Source of the DNA: JAPYTK01 sp964401935
GTDB taxonomy: Bacteria; Myxococcota_A; Polyangia; Polyangiales; Polyangiaceae
NCBI GenBank assembly: GCA_964401935.1
Contig: CAYOAL010000008.1
Location: forward strand, 77,990-141,989
DNA length: 64,000 bases
Reading direction: 5' to 3'
The position numbers and the translations under genes are program-made. The notes under the pieces were generated by a model. That model ran no database searches. It had not been told where the DNA came from and saw only the letters and a list, made by a program, of their open reading frames with translations. Positions 46,912-56,680 of this stretch are shown piece by piece (the stretch's first letter is position 1; each line of letters begins with the position of its first letter).

Positions 46912-48945
46912 ATGGCAAAGGCCGGTCGCTTGCGTGTTCCCGTCAAGCTCGAGGCAGCCGGGGACACCCACATCGGAGGGCGCACTCACAACGAGGACGC
47001 CATCCTCTTGCGCCCCGATCTCAACCTGTTCCTCGTGGCCGACGGGGCTGGGGGGCAGAACGCGGGCAACGTGGCCGCGAGCCTCGCCATCACGACCATC
47101 GCCCACTTCTTCGAGCAGACCCACGAGGCCGCCGACAGCTTGCCCGAGATCGACGGCCTCGGCCTGTACACCGCGGCGCGGCGGCTGGCCGCGGCGGTAC
47201 AGGAGGCGAACCGCGAGATCCTCGAGATCGCCAAGACGTCCGACAAGCACCGGGGGATGGGCACCACCATCGTGGCCGCGCTGTTCGACGTGGAGCACCG
47301 GTCCCTGCACGTGGCCTACGTGGGCGACAGCCGCTGTTACCGCCTGCGCGACGGCCGCCTCGAGCAGCTCACCCACGATCACAGCCTGATCAACGACGTG
47401 CTCGAGCTGCGCCCCAACATCAGCGACGAGCGGGTCAAGAAGCTCCCTCAGAACGTGATCACGCGGGCGCTCGGCATGATGGACAACCTCCGCGTTTCGG
47501 TGCGGAGCCACGAGGTGTCGCACGACGACCGCTACCTGCTCTGCTCCGACGGCCTCAGCGACAACGTCGACGAAGAGCAGATCCTGGAGTCGCTCGCCCT
47601 CGACATCCCCTGCGACGAACAGGTGGAGCTGCTCGTCTCCATGGCGCTCGAAGCGGGCGCGAGCGACAACGTGGCCGCCATCATCGTCGACTGCGCGCTC
47701 CCCCAGTCGGCCACCAGCGCGAGGGCCTCGACGCGGCCGATCAAGAAGACCCACCGCAAGAGCTCCCGACCGAAGCTCCCCCGCGTCCTCCTGCGCAACA
47801 CCGTCACCGAGGAGTCGGTCCCGGAGATTGTGCTCTACGACCGCCCCGAGGCGCGCGACTCGAGCCCGCTCATCCACGTGGTGCCCGCCGCGAGCGGCTC
47901 CCCCGACGTGATGGAGGCCTTCCACGTGGTGCTCGCCGAGGACGAGCAGGTCACCAAAGAGTATCGCGCGCCGAGCGTCGAGGTCGCCGATCCCACCGGA
48001 GGCGAGCCGCCGATGCGCGGGGCACGGGCAGGGGCAGGGCTCGAGCCGCCGGCCACGCCCCCGTCGGCCGCCGCGGCGACCGGCGCGGTGGAGGCAAGCA
48101 CCCCGAGCACCGCGGCCAAGAAGACGACGGCGCGCCGCGGTGTGGCCCCGCCGCGCCCCCCCACACCGAAGACGGGGGACATCGCCGACGACCCCACCCT
48201 CGAGCCCCCCACCAAGGTCGTCCCACGGGAGGCGGCCGTGGCCGCGGGGCGCGCCGCCACCGCCAACGCGCGAGCGCGCGGAGGGCTCCGACCGCCGCCG
48301 CGACCGAAGCCCGGAGACGAGCGACCTCGCACCACCCTCGCCCCCGGCGCGGCCGCGACCCGCGAGCGCCCCGCCGACGCCACCGAGCGTGGCGGCGCGG
48401 CGGCGATTCCTCTCTCCGAGCGGGACAAGGCAGTCTCGGCCCCCCGCGTGAACAAGGCCCAGAGCGCCGACGACCTCGTAGAGCCGCGCACGGGTGACAC
48501 GAAGGCGCCGCCGGGAGCCTCGGAGACCCCTCCCTCCTTCGACTCGACCCCCCCGGATCGGCCCTCCCCCGAGCCGCTCGCCCCGATGCCCCCCGACATC
48601 GTCGGCGGTCGCCTCGAGTCCCAGAAGCCCACGCCGGCCGCCGGCTCGAAGGTCGGTCGTCTCCTCCCCGGCGCCGCGAAGCGCCGGCCACTGTCCGACT
48701 CGCGCCGCACCCTGCCTGGCCTCCACGACGACAAAGAGCCGGCCACCGAGCATGGGCCCACCGAGCATGGGCCCACCGATCACGACAGCTTGCCGGTCCC
48801 CCCGGTGCGCGAGCCCTTCGACACCAGCGACTTCACGAACGACTCGATCCCGTGCCACGTGTGCGGCAGCATCATCATGCGCACCGCCGATCTGTGCATG
48901 TACTGCGGCGCGCCGACCGGCTTCGTGATCGCGAAGAAGGACTGA
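46912..48945 (+). CDS. PP2C-type protein phosphatase with disordered linker and zinc ribbon
   Basis: The 677-residue product starts at ATG 46912. Residues about 10-260 are a PP2C catalytic domain: GRTHNEDA, DGAGGQNAGNVAAS, YVGDSRCYRL, CSDGLSDNVD and GASDNVAAIIVD supply the metal-binding Asp residues. A roughly 370-residue low-complexity Pro/Ala/Thr-rich linker follows, then a C-terminal zinc ribbon (CHVCG and CMYCG, about 15 residues apart). It has no signal peptide. It would reverse kinase signals in the cytoplasm; the zinc ribbon may target it to partners. The linker is likely a phosphorylation substrate, which is an inference. Confidence 0.85.
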   Translation: MAKAGRLRVPVKLEAAGDTHIGGRTHNEDAILLRPDLNLFLVADGAGGQNAGNVAASLAITTIAHFFEQTHEAADSLPEIDGLGLYTAARRLAAAVQEANREILEIAKTSDKHRGMGTTIVAALFDVEHRSLHVAYVGDSRCYRLRDGRLEQLTHDHSLINDVLELRPNISDERVKKLPQNVITRALGMMDNLRVSVRSHEVSHDDRYLLCSDGLSDNVDEEQILESLALDIPCDEQVELLVSMALEAGASDNVAAIIVDCALPQSATSARASTRPIKKTHRKSSRPKLPRVLLRNTVTEESVPEIVLYDRPEARDSSPLIHVVPAASGSPDVMEAFHVVLAEDEQVTKEYRAPSVEVADPTGGEPPMRGARAGAGLEPPATPPSAAAATGAVEASTPSTAAKKTTARRGVAPPRPPTPKTGDIADDPTLEPPTKVVPREAAVAAGRAATANARARGGLRPPPRPKPGDERPRTTLAPGAAATRERPADATERGGAAAIPLSERDKAVSAPRVNKAQSADDLVEPRTGDTKAPPGASETPPSFDSTPPDRPSPEPLAPMPPDIVGGRLESQKPTPAAGSKVGRLLPGAAKRRPLSDSRRTLPGLHDDKEPATEHGPTEHGPTDHDSLPVPPVREPFDTSDFTNDSIPCHVCGSIIMRTADLCMYCGAPTGFVIAKKD

Positions 48946-48982
48946 GGCGTCACGCCTCCTTCGCGGCGCCCGCTCGCGCGCG

Positions 48983-49852
48983 TCAGCCCTTCACGGCGCC
49001 GGCGGTGAGCCCCGCCACCAGGTGACGCTGCACGAGGTAGAACAACGCCATCACCGGCGCCGACACCACGAGGGCCCCAGCCGCGAAGGCCGGCCAGTTC
49101 GCGTCGTGCTCTCCCACGTAGCGCTGCAGCACCACCGGCAAGGTGAACATCTCCTCGCGCCCGAGCAGCGTCGCGGCGAGGATGAACTCGTTGTAGGCGC
49201 TCATGAACGCGAACAGCGCGGTGACGGCGATGGCGGGCTTCGCCGCCGGCAGCACCACCCGCACGAACGCCTGACCACGGGTCGCGCCGTCCACCATCGC
49301 CGCCTCCTCGAGATCGATCGGGATCGCCTCGAACGCCGCGCGCAGCTGAAAGATCGCGAACGGCACCGAGGTGGACGCGTAGCAGAGCACCAAGCCCGAG
49401 CGCGAGTTCAGCAGGCCCAGCGTGTCGAGCAACAGATAGAGCGGCACCGCGCTCGCCACCGCGGGAAACATCTGGGTCGCGAGCAGCGCCCGCACCGAGC
49501 TGTCCTTGCCGACGAAGTCGAAGCGGGCCAGCGCGTAGGCCGCCGGCGTGGCGATGGCCACCCCCACCACCGCCGTCGCCAGCGAGATCACGAGCGAGTT
49601 GAGGAGCTGACGTCCGAAGAGCCACGTGCTCCCGCTCGCCGTCTCGCGGGTCACGAGCGCCACCTCCCGCAGATGCGCGAGGGTGGGCTCTTCCGGCACC
49701 GGCAGCACCCGTGGCTCCACGCTCTCCCCGCCGGAGAAGGCGGTGGCCACCACCCACAGCACGGGGTAGAGGGCGAAGGCCACCGCCGCGAGCAGCACCG
49801 CGTGGCTCACCGCCGACTCGAGCAGGCCGATGCGCTCTCGAGGCTCGTTCAC
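48983..49852 (-). CDS. malG: MalG-type sugar ABC permease
   Basis: The 289-residue product has six hydrophobic segments and the ABC permease EAA loop EEAAMVDGATRGQAFVRVVLP (about residues 180-200). It fits the MalG/UgpE group that forms a heterodimer with MalF for disaccharide and maltodextrin import. It starts at GTG 49852, overlapping the fused permease stop by 4 nt (GTGA), so translation is coupled. It is the last gene of the maltodextrin operon and converges with the PP2C gene. The exact sugar is inferred from the porin and amylase in the same operon. Confidence 0.88.
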   Translation of the reverse strand: MNEPRERIGLLESAVSHAVLLAAVAFALYPVLWVVATAFSGGESVEPRVLPVPEEPTLAHLREVALVTRETASGSTWLFGRQLLNSLVISLATAVVGVAIATPAAYALARFDFVGKDSSVRALLATQMFPAVASAVPLYLLLDTLGLLNSRSGLVLCYASTSVPFAIFQLRAAFEAIPIDLEEAAMVDGATRGQAFVRVVLPAAKPAIAVTALFAFMSAYNEFILAATLLGREEMFTLPVVLQRYVGEHDANWPAFAAGALVVSAPVMALFYLVQRHLVAGLTAGAVKG

Positions 49853-52095
49853 GCAAGCACCTCCACCCCCTCCGCGCCGTCGGCGCCCCCCACCGGGGCC
49901 ACCCTGGTGGAGCCGCGCGAGCGCCGCTTCGCTCGCCACTCGCCGAGGCGCGTCACCCCGAACAACATCAGGAAGATGAGCACCGCGTAGGCCGCCGCGT
50001 AGCCGTACTGGGCCTGGCGGGTGAAGGCCCAGCGGTAGGCCTCCGAGACGAGGATGTCCGTCTGCCCGTCGGGCTCGCCGCCAGACACGAGGAACACCAC
50101 GTTGAACATGTTGAACGTCCACACCGCCCCGAGCACCGCGGCCGGGATCATCGACGGACGAATGATGGGGAAGGTGACGAGGAAGAAGCGCTGCCAGCGC
50201 GTGGCGCCGTCTACCTCGGCGGCCTCGAGCACGTCCTTCGGCACCGACGTGAGCGCGGCGATGGTCACCACCATCATGAACGGGAAGCCGAGCCAGATGT
50301 TGGTGGCGGCGTTGGCGGCGAACGCGGTGGAGAACTGAGCGAACCAGTCGATGGGCTCGAGGGTCACCCCGAGGAGCTCTCCAAGCCCCTGGGTGAGCGC
50401 CGTCACCGCCCCGAACTGCCGGTGGAACATCCCCTTCCACGCGAGGGCGGTGACGTAGCTCGGCACCGCCCACGGGATGATGAGCAGCACGCGGTACACC
50501 GCGCGGAGCTTCAGCGTGGGTCGCGACAGCACCACCCCGAGGGCCATGCCGATGCCGAGGTGGAACGCGAGGTTGACCACCGTCCAGAGCAGCGTCACCC
50601 CGAGGACGAAGTAGAACGAGCCGCTCGAGAACAGGGGCCCGCCCCGCGCGGTGAGGATGTCGGTAAAGTTCGCGAGGCCCACGTAGTATTGCGAGCCAGG
50701 GGGGCCCGCGAACAGCGAAATGGTGGCCCCCGCGATGAGGGGGATGAACACCAAGACGCCGATGGCGAGCACCGCGTGCAGCACGTAGCGGTAGGCAGGC
50801 AGGGACGCCTTCACCCGCGCGCGAAACGACGCCTCGCGCGCGCGGCGCACGAGCTGCCACGCGCCGAGCAGACAGAGCAGACCGACGAGCACGAGCATCG
50901 TCGTCGGCTCCTCGCGCGGCGGCAGCGGACGGCGCACGTTGTCGAAGCGCCGCCGCGCCTCGGCGAGCGCCTCTCCGGTGGGCGTGGTGCCCTGCAGCGC
51001 CTTGCGCAGCGCCTTGCGCGCCGGCTCCCACACCGCCCGCATCGCCACCGACTTGGGCATGAGCACCGCGCGCTCGGCCTGCTCCGCGCAGGCCCTCACG
51101 AAGCCATCCGTCTCGGGTACGATCACGTCCCCCCGCGCAGACACGTTGCGGGCGAGGTGCATGCGGAGCTCGGCCGCCTCGTGGCCCGCGAGCTCGCGGG
51201 CGAGCGCGCGCACCTCCTCACGCGCTGCCCCGTGAGGCGACAGCATGATGCTCTCCACGGTGAGGAGGGGCATGAGCGGCCTCCCCGCCACCTCGAGCTC
51301 CGGCAGCGGGGCCACCGCGTAGGGCACGCTTTTGTCGAGGTCGCTCGCGAGCCACGGGCCGTCGATGGCGAACGGCACGGCCCCCGCGGTGAAGAGCTTC
51401 TTCACCACCGCCCCGTCGGCAGCCTCCGGGATGAGCGCGTCGGCGAGCAACCCGCGCACCAGCTCCACCGAGCGCTCGGCCTCGGGACCGACGAAGCCGA
51501 AGCGGTCGTCGTTGGTGAGCAGGCGACCCCCGAACGCGTGGAGGAACGCCGCGTGCTGATACACATCGAGCGCCGCGTAGGCAAACAGCAGCTCCCCCTC
51601 CCCACGCGGCCGCTCCAGCACCACCTCCATGTCGGCGAGGCTCGTGGGGGCCCGGCTCACCCGATCGGTGCGGTAGTAGAGCACCAGGCTCTTCTGCGAG
51701 AGCGGCACGGCGTAGGCCACGCCGTCCACCGACACCGCCTCGAGCGCCACCTCGCCGAACGCGCCCGGCTCGAGGGCGTCCCCCACCGGGGCGAGGAGGC
51801 GGCGCTCGAGGAACGAGCCGATGCGCTCGTGAGCATCGATGAACAGGTGCGGTCCGTCACCGAGGGGGATCGCGGCCTCGAGCTTCGCCGAGAAGCTGTC
51901 GTGGGGCAGGGCGAGGGTCTCCACCTCCACCCCTCGCGCCGCCGACCACGCTCGCACCAGCTGCTCGAGCGCCTCCTGCTCCTTGCCGCGATAGGCGTGC
52001 CACAAGCGAATCGGCTCCGCGTCGGCCGACCGCGGCGCGAACAGCACCGCGAGCACGGCGGCGACGGCGACGAGGAGCCGCCACACCCTCAGCAC
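49849..52095 (-). CDS. malF: fused sugar-binding protein and MalF-type permease
   Basis: The 748-residue product (GTG 52095) starts with a signal peptide (cleaved near SADA-EP). A solute-binding domain follows (about residues 27-390: IRLWHAYRGKEQEALEQLVR, AYAVPLSQKSLVLYYR, FAIDGPWLASD), and a linker leads to a permease (about 410-740) with EAAEVDGATRWQRFFLVTF as the EAA loop. The binding protein is normally a separate periplasmic protein; here it is tethered to the membrane permease. It overlaps the ATPase stop and the MalG start. Together with MalK and MalG it forms an importer; the substrate is inferred to be maltodextrin. The GTG start is not backed by a strong ribosome-binding site. Confidence 0.85.
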   Translation of the reverse strand: MLRVWRLLVAVAAVLAVLFAPRSADAEPIRLWHAYRGKEQEALEQLVRAWSAARGVEVETLALPHDSFSAKLEAAIPLGDGPHLFIDAHERIGSFLERRLLAPVGDALEPGAFGEVALEAVSVDGVAYAVPLSQKSLVLYYRTDRVSRAPTSLADMEVVLERPRGEGELLFAYAALDVYQHAAFLHAFGGRLLTNDDRFGFVGPEAERSVELVRGLLADALIPEAADGAVVKKLFTAGAVPFAIDGPWLASDLDKSVPYAVAPLPELEVAGRPLMPLLTVESIMLSPHGAAREEVRALARELAGHEAAELRMHLARNVSARGDVIVPETDGFVRACAEQAERAVLMPKSVAMRAVWEPARKALRKALQGTTPTGEALAEARRRFDNVRRPLPPREEPTTMLVLVGLLCLLGAWQLVRRAREASFRARVKASLPAYRYVLHAVLAIGVLVFIPLIAGATISLFAGPPGSQYYVGLANFTDILTARGGPLFSSGSFYFVLGVTLLWTVVNLAFHLGIGMALGVVLSRPTLKLRAVYRVLLIIPWAVPSYVTALAWKGMFHRQFGAVTALTQGLGELLGVTLEPIDWFAQFSTAFAANAATNIWLGFPFMMVVTIAALTSVPKDVLEAAEVDGATRWQRFFLVTFPIIRPSMIPAAVLGAVWTFNMFNVVFLVSGGEPDGQTDILVSEAYRWAFTRQAQYGYAAAYAVLIFLMLFGVTRLGEWRAKRRSRGSTRVAPVGGADGAEGVEVLA

Positions 52096-53141
52096 CGCAG
52101 CGATCTCCCGCTGTCGCTGTCGAACAGGTGGATGCGCTCCGCGACCACCGCCACCTCGTCTCCCGGGCGCACCCGCTCGGTGGGATCGAGCCGCACCACC
52201 ACCGGCTGGCCCTCGATGGTGCCGTAGGCGTAGGTCTCCCCCCCGAGCTCTTCGGTGAGGCGCACCGCGAGCGTGAGAGGGCCGTCCTCGCGCGGGCACA
52301 GATCGTGCGGCCGCACCCCGAGGGTCACCTTCCCGTTCTTGGCCCGAAACTCCTCCCGCTCGATCGCGATCTTCGCGCGACCGAGGCGGAGCGAGTCGTC
52401 GGTGGCGCTCGCGTCGAGAAAGTTCATGGCCGGGCTGCCGAGGAACGACGCGACGAACCGCGTCGCGGGCCGCGAGTACACCTCCATCGGAGGCCCCGCC
52501 TGCTCCACGCGTCCGCCGTTGAGCACGAACATCACGTCGGCGAGCGTCATGGCCTCCACCTGATCGTGGGTCACGTAGACGCTCGTCGTCTCCAGCTTCT
52601 GGTGGAGCCGCCGGATGTCGACGCGCACCTGCGCCCGGAGCGCCGCGTCGAGGTTGGAGAGCGGCTCGTCGAACAGGAACACGGCGGGGCGGCGGACGAT
52701 GGCCCGACCCATCGCGACCCGCTGCCGCTGCCCACCGCTCAGCTCCCGCGGCATGCGGTCGAGCAGGTGACCGATGCCGAGCATCTCGCTCACCTCACCG
52801 AGGCGCTCGTCGATCTCGGCCTGCGCCGTCTTCTTCAGTCGGAGGCCGAAGGCGAGGTTGTCGCGCACGGTGAGGTGCGGATAAAGCGCGTAGCTCTGGA
52901 ACACCATCGCCACGTCGCGCTCGCGCGGCGGGAGGCGCGTCACGTCGCGGTCCCCCATGCGAATCGTGCCCCGATCGGCGGTCTCGAGCCCTGCGATGAG
53001 CCGCAGCAGCGTCGACTTGCCACAACCCGACGGCCCCACGAGCACCGCGAAGCTCCCGTCGGGGACGTGGACGCTCACGTCATCGAGGACCGGCGTGCTG
53101 CCGAAGCGCTTGCTGACCCCGCTGATCGACAGCTCCGCCAT
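52089..53141 (-). CDS. malK: MalK-type sugar ABC ATPase
   Basis: The 350-residue product has Walker A GPSGCGKST, Q-loop FQSYALYPHL, signature LSGGQRQRVAMGRA, Walker B VFLFDEPLSNLD and the switch His in YVTHDQVEA. A C-terminal regulatory OB-like domain (about residues 240-350) follows, as in MalK/UgpC ATPases that serve several sugar importers. It starts 21 nt after the amylase stop and overlaps the fused permease start. It powers uptake through the fused MalF and MalG. Confidence 0.92.
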   Translation of the reverse strand: MAELSISGVSKRFGSTPVLDDVSVHVPDGSFAVLVGPSGCGKSTLLRLIAGLETADRGTIRMGDRDVTRLPPRERDVAMVFQSYALYPHLTVRDNLAFGLRLKKTAQAEIDERLGEVSEMLGIGHLLDRMPRELSGGQRQRVAMGRAIVRRPAVFLFDEPLSNLDAALRAQVRVDIRRLHQKLETTSVYVTHDQVEAMTLADVMFVLNGGRVEQAGPPMEVYSRPATRFVASFLGSPAMNFLDASATDDSLRLGRAKIAIEREEFRAKNGKVTLGVRPHDLCPREDGPLTLAVRLTEELGGETYAYGTIEGQPVVVRLDPTERVRPGDEVAVVAERIHLFDSDSGRSLRC

Positions 53142-53162
53142 GCGACCCCACTTCCGGCGGGC

Positions 53163-55001
53163 TCAAATCCCACCCACGAGCTCCGCCTCCGGCACGAGCA
53201 ACAGGCCGGTCTGCGGCGACAGCGCGAGCTCGAGCGTGCCCCCGGCGCCCACCGTGAAGCGCTCGCCGGAGAGCGTGTCGACCATCACCGTGCCCTCCCC
53301 TTGCCCGAGGGTCATCGTCGTGCCCTCGAACGACGTGCGGCTCTCCTGGGTCTTGCTCGTGTTGAGCACCACCAGCACGTAGCCCCCCGAGTCGCCGCCA
53401 CCGCGCTCGAAGGCGAAGATCCCGGCGTCCGACTCCGCGTCCTTGTGCTCGGACGACCACACCACCGTCTGATCGCCCCGACGCAGCGCCTCGTAGGCTC
53501 CCCGGAGCCGCGCCAGCTTCTTCACCCACTGATAGGTGGGGGCGCTCCGGTCGAAGCCGCTCAACCACATGTCCTCGCGGTTGGCGGGATCGTTGCCCCC
53601 CGAGAAGCGCTGCTCGGTGCCGTAGTAGATGCAGGGGATCCCCTGGCTCGTCATGATGTAGAGCAGCGACAGGTGCAGCCCCTCCGGCGTCCCCTCGAAC
53701 AGGAAGCGCGGCACGTCGTGGTTGTCGATGAAGCTCACCACCGTCTTGAACGGCGGGAGCCCGGTGCCGAGCTCGTTGGGCACGGTACCGAAGGAGGTCT
53801 GCTTCTCGGCCCAGAGGTTGGCGATGCGATCCGTCGACTCACCGTTGTGAAACACGTCGCGAATCACCTGGTAGTACTGCGGAAAGTCGAACATCCCGTC
53901 GAGCTGATCGCCGGTGAGCTCGCGACCATCGGTGACGCACTCGTTCTCACGCGCGAGCTCGGCCGGCTCCGGGAGATCGTTCTGGGTGAAGACGCCCACC
54001 TTCTCCTTGTTGCCGTCGAACGACTCCCCAAACATGAAGAAGCGCTTCTTGCCCCGCTCGGCGAGGCGCTGGCGCACCTTCTGCGTAAAATAGCGCCAAA
54101 ACTCACGTTCGACGTGCTTGACGGTGTCGATGCGGAACCCATCGAGATCGGTGAGCTCCACCCAGCGCGCGTACACGTCCACCATCGCCCGCTTCACGTC
54201 GCAGCGGGTGGTGTCGATGTCCTTGAGACCGCCGGGAAAGTCGCCGTGCAAGAGCTGGTCTTCCACGTCGAAATCGAGCGTGCGGCCGCGGCGGTTGTAG
54301 GCGGCCGGGTGCCGGAGCACCTCGGGCCACGGCGCCACGTGGTTCGACTCCGGCGTGTTCTTGAAGATCACCGGCGCCGGCCCCGCCTCCCCGAGGGAGG
54401 TCTCGGCCTGGATCCCACGCGGATCGAAATCGGGATCGTGCTCGTTGATGTGAATCACCGGCGACTTCTCACCGCCACCCCGCACCTGATCGTCGGGATG
54501 TCCGTTGAGGTTGATGTCGTAGTAGAAGAGCTGTCCGACGTGATTGGTGACCACGTCGAGGATCACGAGCATGTCGCGCTCGTGGGCGGCCCTCGTGAGG
54601 CTGCGGAGCGCGGCGACGTCGCCGAAGTGGGGGTTCGGCTCGGTGAAGTCTTGTGGCCAATAGCCGTGGTAGCCGTCGACGTCGGCGTCGGTCTCCACGT
54701 TCTTGTACACCGGCGAGATCCAGATGGCCGTGACCCCGAGCTCGTCGAGGTAGTCGAGCTGGCCCTCGAGCCCGGCCCAGTCGCCGCCATGCCAGCGGGC
54801 CTGCGCGGTGGTGTCGACGTTGAAGTTGAGCCCGACGTCACCGTCGGCGAACCGATCGATCATCACCTGGTAGATGATCTGGTCGCGCCAGTCGCCCACG
54901 TGGGTGTCGAGGTCGATCGGTTCGTCGAGCCCTCCGAAGTCCATGCAGGCGGAGGTGGCGCTCAGGCAACAAGCGGCGGCTAGCCATCGCAATCGCAACA
55001 T
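53163..55001 (-). CDS. GH13 alpha-amylase lipoprotein
   Basis: The 612-residue product has a lipoprotein signal ending in TSAC, so it is probably anchored in the envelope. The GH13 signatures are present: DVVTNHVG (region I), GFRIDTVKH (nucleophile Asp), FMFGESFD (acid/base Glu) and FIDNHDVPR. It should cleave alpha-1,4-glucans to short maltodextrins for uptake by the adjacent ABC importer; the exact specificity (amylase, neopullulanase or similar) cannot be decided. The ATG overlaps the porin stop by 1 nt (TGATG), so translation is coupled. Confidence 0.9.
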   Translation of the reverse strand: MLRLRWLAAACCLSATSACMDFGGLDEPIDLDTHVGDWRDQIIYQVMIDRFADGDVGLNFNVDTTAQARWHGGDWAGLEGQLDYLDELGVTAIWISPVYKNVETDADVDGYHGYWPQDFTEPNPHFGDVAALRSLTRAAHERDMLVILDVVTNHVGQLFYYDINLNGHPDDQVRGGGEKSPVIHINEHDPDFDPRGIQAETSLGEAGPAPVIFKNTPESNHVAPWPEVLRHPAAYNRRGRTLDFDVEDQLLHGDFPGGLKDIDTTRCDVKRAMVDVYARWVELTDLDGFRIDTVKHVEREFWRYFTQKVRQRLAERGKKRFFMFGESFDGNKEKVGVFTQNDLPEPAELARENECVTDGRELTGDQLDGMFDFPQYYQVIRDVFHNGESTDRIANLWAEKQTSFGTVPNELGTGLPPFKTVVSFIDNHDVPRFLFEGTPEGLHLSLLYIMTSQGIPCIYYGTEQRFSGGNDPANREDMWLSGFDRSAPTYQWVKKLARLRGAYEALRRGDQTVVWSSEHKDAESDAGIFAFERGGGDSGGYVLVVLNTSKTQESRTSFEGTTMTLGQGEGTVMVDTLSGERFTVGAGGTLELALSPQTGLLLVPEAELVGGI

Positions 55002-56680
55002 CACTGGCCTCTGAAGTAGCTGGTGGACGAGAACCACCACTCCGCGCCGAAGCCGATGAAGTGATCGATCTCGCGCACCCGGAACACGTCGTCGACAGGG
55101 TACAGGGCTCGGGCGCCCGCGTCGCGGAACGACGCCATGTAGTTGATGAAGAACATCGGACGTTTGTACGAGCCGCGGCCGGCGGGGGTGATGAACGGCA
55201 TCACGCCCACTCGCCCGATACGGGCCAGCTGGGGCTCGGGCGCGACGTCGGTGGTCCCCTCGGCGTCGGGCCGACTGAGCGTGCCCCGCTGTTGCCCTTG
55301 GAAGCTCCCCTCCACCGCCAGCCCCACCCAGTCGGCGAACCACACCTGGGGCCGCAAGAGCACGATGCCCTCGTCGAGGTCGCCGAAGTCGAGGTTCTCG
55401 CTCGCGTTGCGGAAGCTGCGGAAGTAGGCGCCGAGCATCATCGCGAAGGGGCCGATCTCCCAGTTGCCGCCGGCGGCGGCGAGGAGCTCCCGCGCCCCGC
55501 TCGTCGTCTCGTCGGGGCCGAGCCCATCGGGGTGAGCGAAGGCACCGTAGGCGGCGACGCCGGTGGCGTACCGCACGTAGAGGTTCACGTGCGTGTCGCG
55601 CTCGCCGGTGTACGCGCTCACCTGCGCGCCGACCAGCCAGCCGTCGTCGTGGGGCACCGCCTCGAACACGTTGTCCCGCGCCGTCTCGCGCTCGCCGGCC
55701 GGCACCTGATGCGCCTCACCGTAGGCCACGAGCTTGAGGCCTGCCTTCTCGCCGAGGCCCACGATCTGCTCGGCGCGCAGGCTCCCGATCCACTTCTGGC
55801 GATCGAGGATGTCGACGGTGGCTGCCCCGAACTGGTTGAGCGGGGCGGGGCGCAGCACCTCCTGCTTGTAGAAGGGGTTCTGGGGCTGGCTCATGCCCGC
55901 GTGAAACTGCACCGAGGTCTTGGTCTCTGCGTCGTACTGGAGCCCGGCGCCGAGAGTGTTGAGGTTGTCGAGCGGCCAGAAGTCGAGCACGTAGATGTCG
56001 TCGCCGCGTAGCATGCGCGAGCCGGCCCAGAAGCTGAGGCGCTTCAGCCCGAGGCCCTTCTCTTCGATGAAGAGGTTGCGCACCGCGAGCTGCGCGTCGA
56101 ACTCGCCGTCGTAGTGGAAGATGGGGTGGCCGAGCGCCACCGTGGCCACCACCCTTGTGTCGGCGTCCACCGGATACCAGTGGTCCTCGCGCCGCAGCTC
56201 GAGCTCCACGTAGTTCGAGTGATCGAAGCGTGAGCCCCAGCCCACGATGTCGACGTTGCGTCCCGGTCGACCACGAACGTCGGTGGCCGCCACAACGCGG
56301 CCATAGGAGCCGAAGTGAAACGCGCCGTCCACGAGCGGCTGGTCCTTCTTGGCGGCCGCGTCGTCCTTGTCGCCGCCGCCGTCCTTGCCTGTGTCGTTGC
56401 GGGTCGCGGTGTCGGCCCCGGTGTCGCCCGACACCTTGGCGGTGGTGCCCTTCGACCCGTTGGGGGCTGGCGGGGCGGGCTCGGGGTCGGCGTCCGCGGC
56501 GGCGTCGGGCTCCGGGGCTGGCGTGGGCTTGGGGACGTCGGGCTCGCTCGGCGGGTCGGGCGCGTCCTCTTCTTCGTCGACGTCGGGCTGCGCCCGTGCG
56601 AGTCCCGGCAGGCTCGACAGGACACAGCCCAGAGCCAACGCCGAAAGCGTAACTCTGATCTGCGTTACTAGTTGCTTCAT
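55001..56680 (-). CDS. maltoporin-like carbohydrate porin
   Basis: The 559-residue product (ATG 56680) has a signal peptide ending near ARA-QP and a low-complexity acidic/Pro linker (about residues 36-120). A barrel region follows, starting FHFGSYGRVVAATDVRG and RFDHSNYVELELRRE, as in LamB-type porins. Repeats of aromatic beta strands follow (ELELRREDHWYPV, LSFWAGSRML, GAYFRSFRNASENLDFG). It ends in WWFSSTSYFRGQ. It would let maltodextrins cross the outer membrane. The N-terminal linker is unusual for LamB and may interact with the cell wall. It is first in the operon, divergent from the GH57 gene. Confidence 0.8.
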   Translation of the reverse strand: MKQLVTQIRVTLSALALGCVLSSLPGLARAQPDVDEEEDAPDPPSEPDVPKPTPAPEPDAAADADPEPAPPAPNGSKGTTAKVSGDTGADTATRNDTGKDGGGDKDDAAAKKDQPLVDGAFHFGSYGRVVAATDVRGRPGRNVDIVGWGSRFDHSNYVELELRREDHWYPVDADTRVVATVALGHPIFHYDGEFDAQLAVRNLFIEEKGLGLKRLSFWAGSRMLRGDDIYVLDFWPLDNLNTLGAGLQYDAETKTSVQFHAGMSQPQNPFYKQEVLRPAPLNQFGAATVDILDRQKWIGSLRAEQIVGLGEKAGLKLVAYGEAHQVPAGERETARDNVFEAVPHDDGWLVGAQVSAYTGERDTHVNLYVRYATGVAAYGAFAHPDGLGPDETTSGARELLAAAGGNWEIGPFAMMLGAYFRSFRNASENLDFGDLDEGIVLLRPQVWFADWVGLAVEGSFQGQQRGTLSRPDAEGTTDVAPEPQLARIGRVGVMPFITPAGRGSYKRPMFFINYMASFRDAGARALYPVDDVFRVREIDHFIGFGAEWWFSSTSYFRGQ

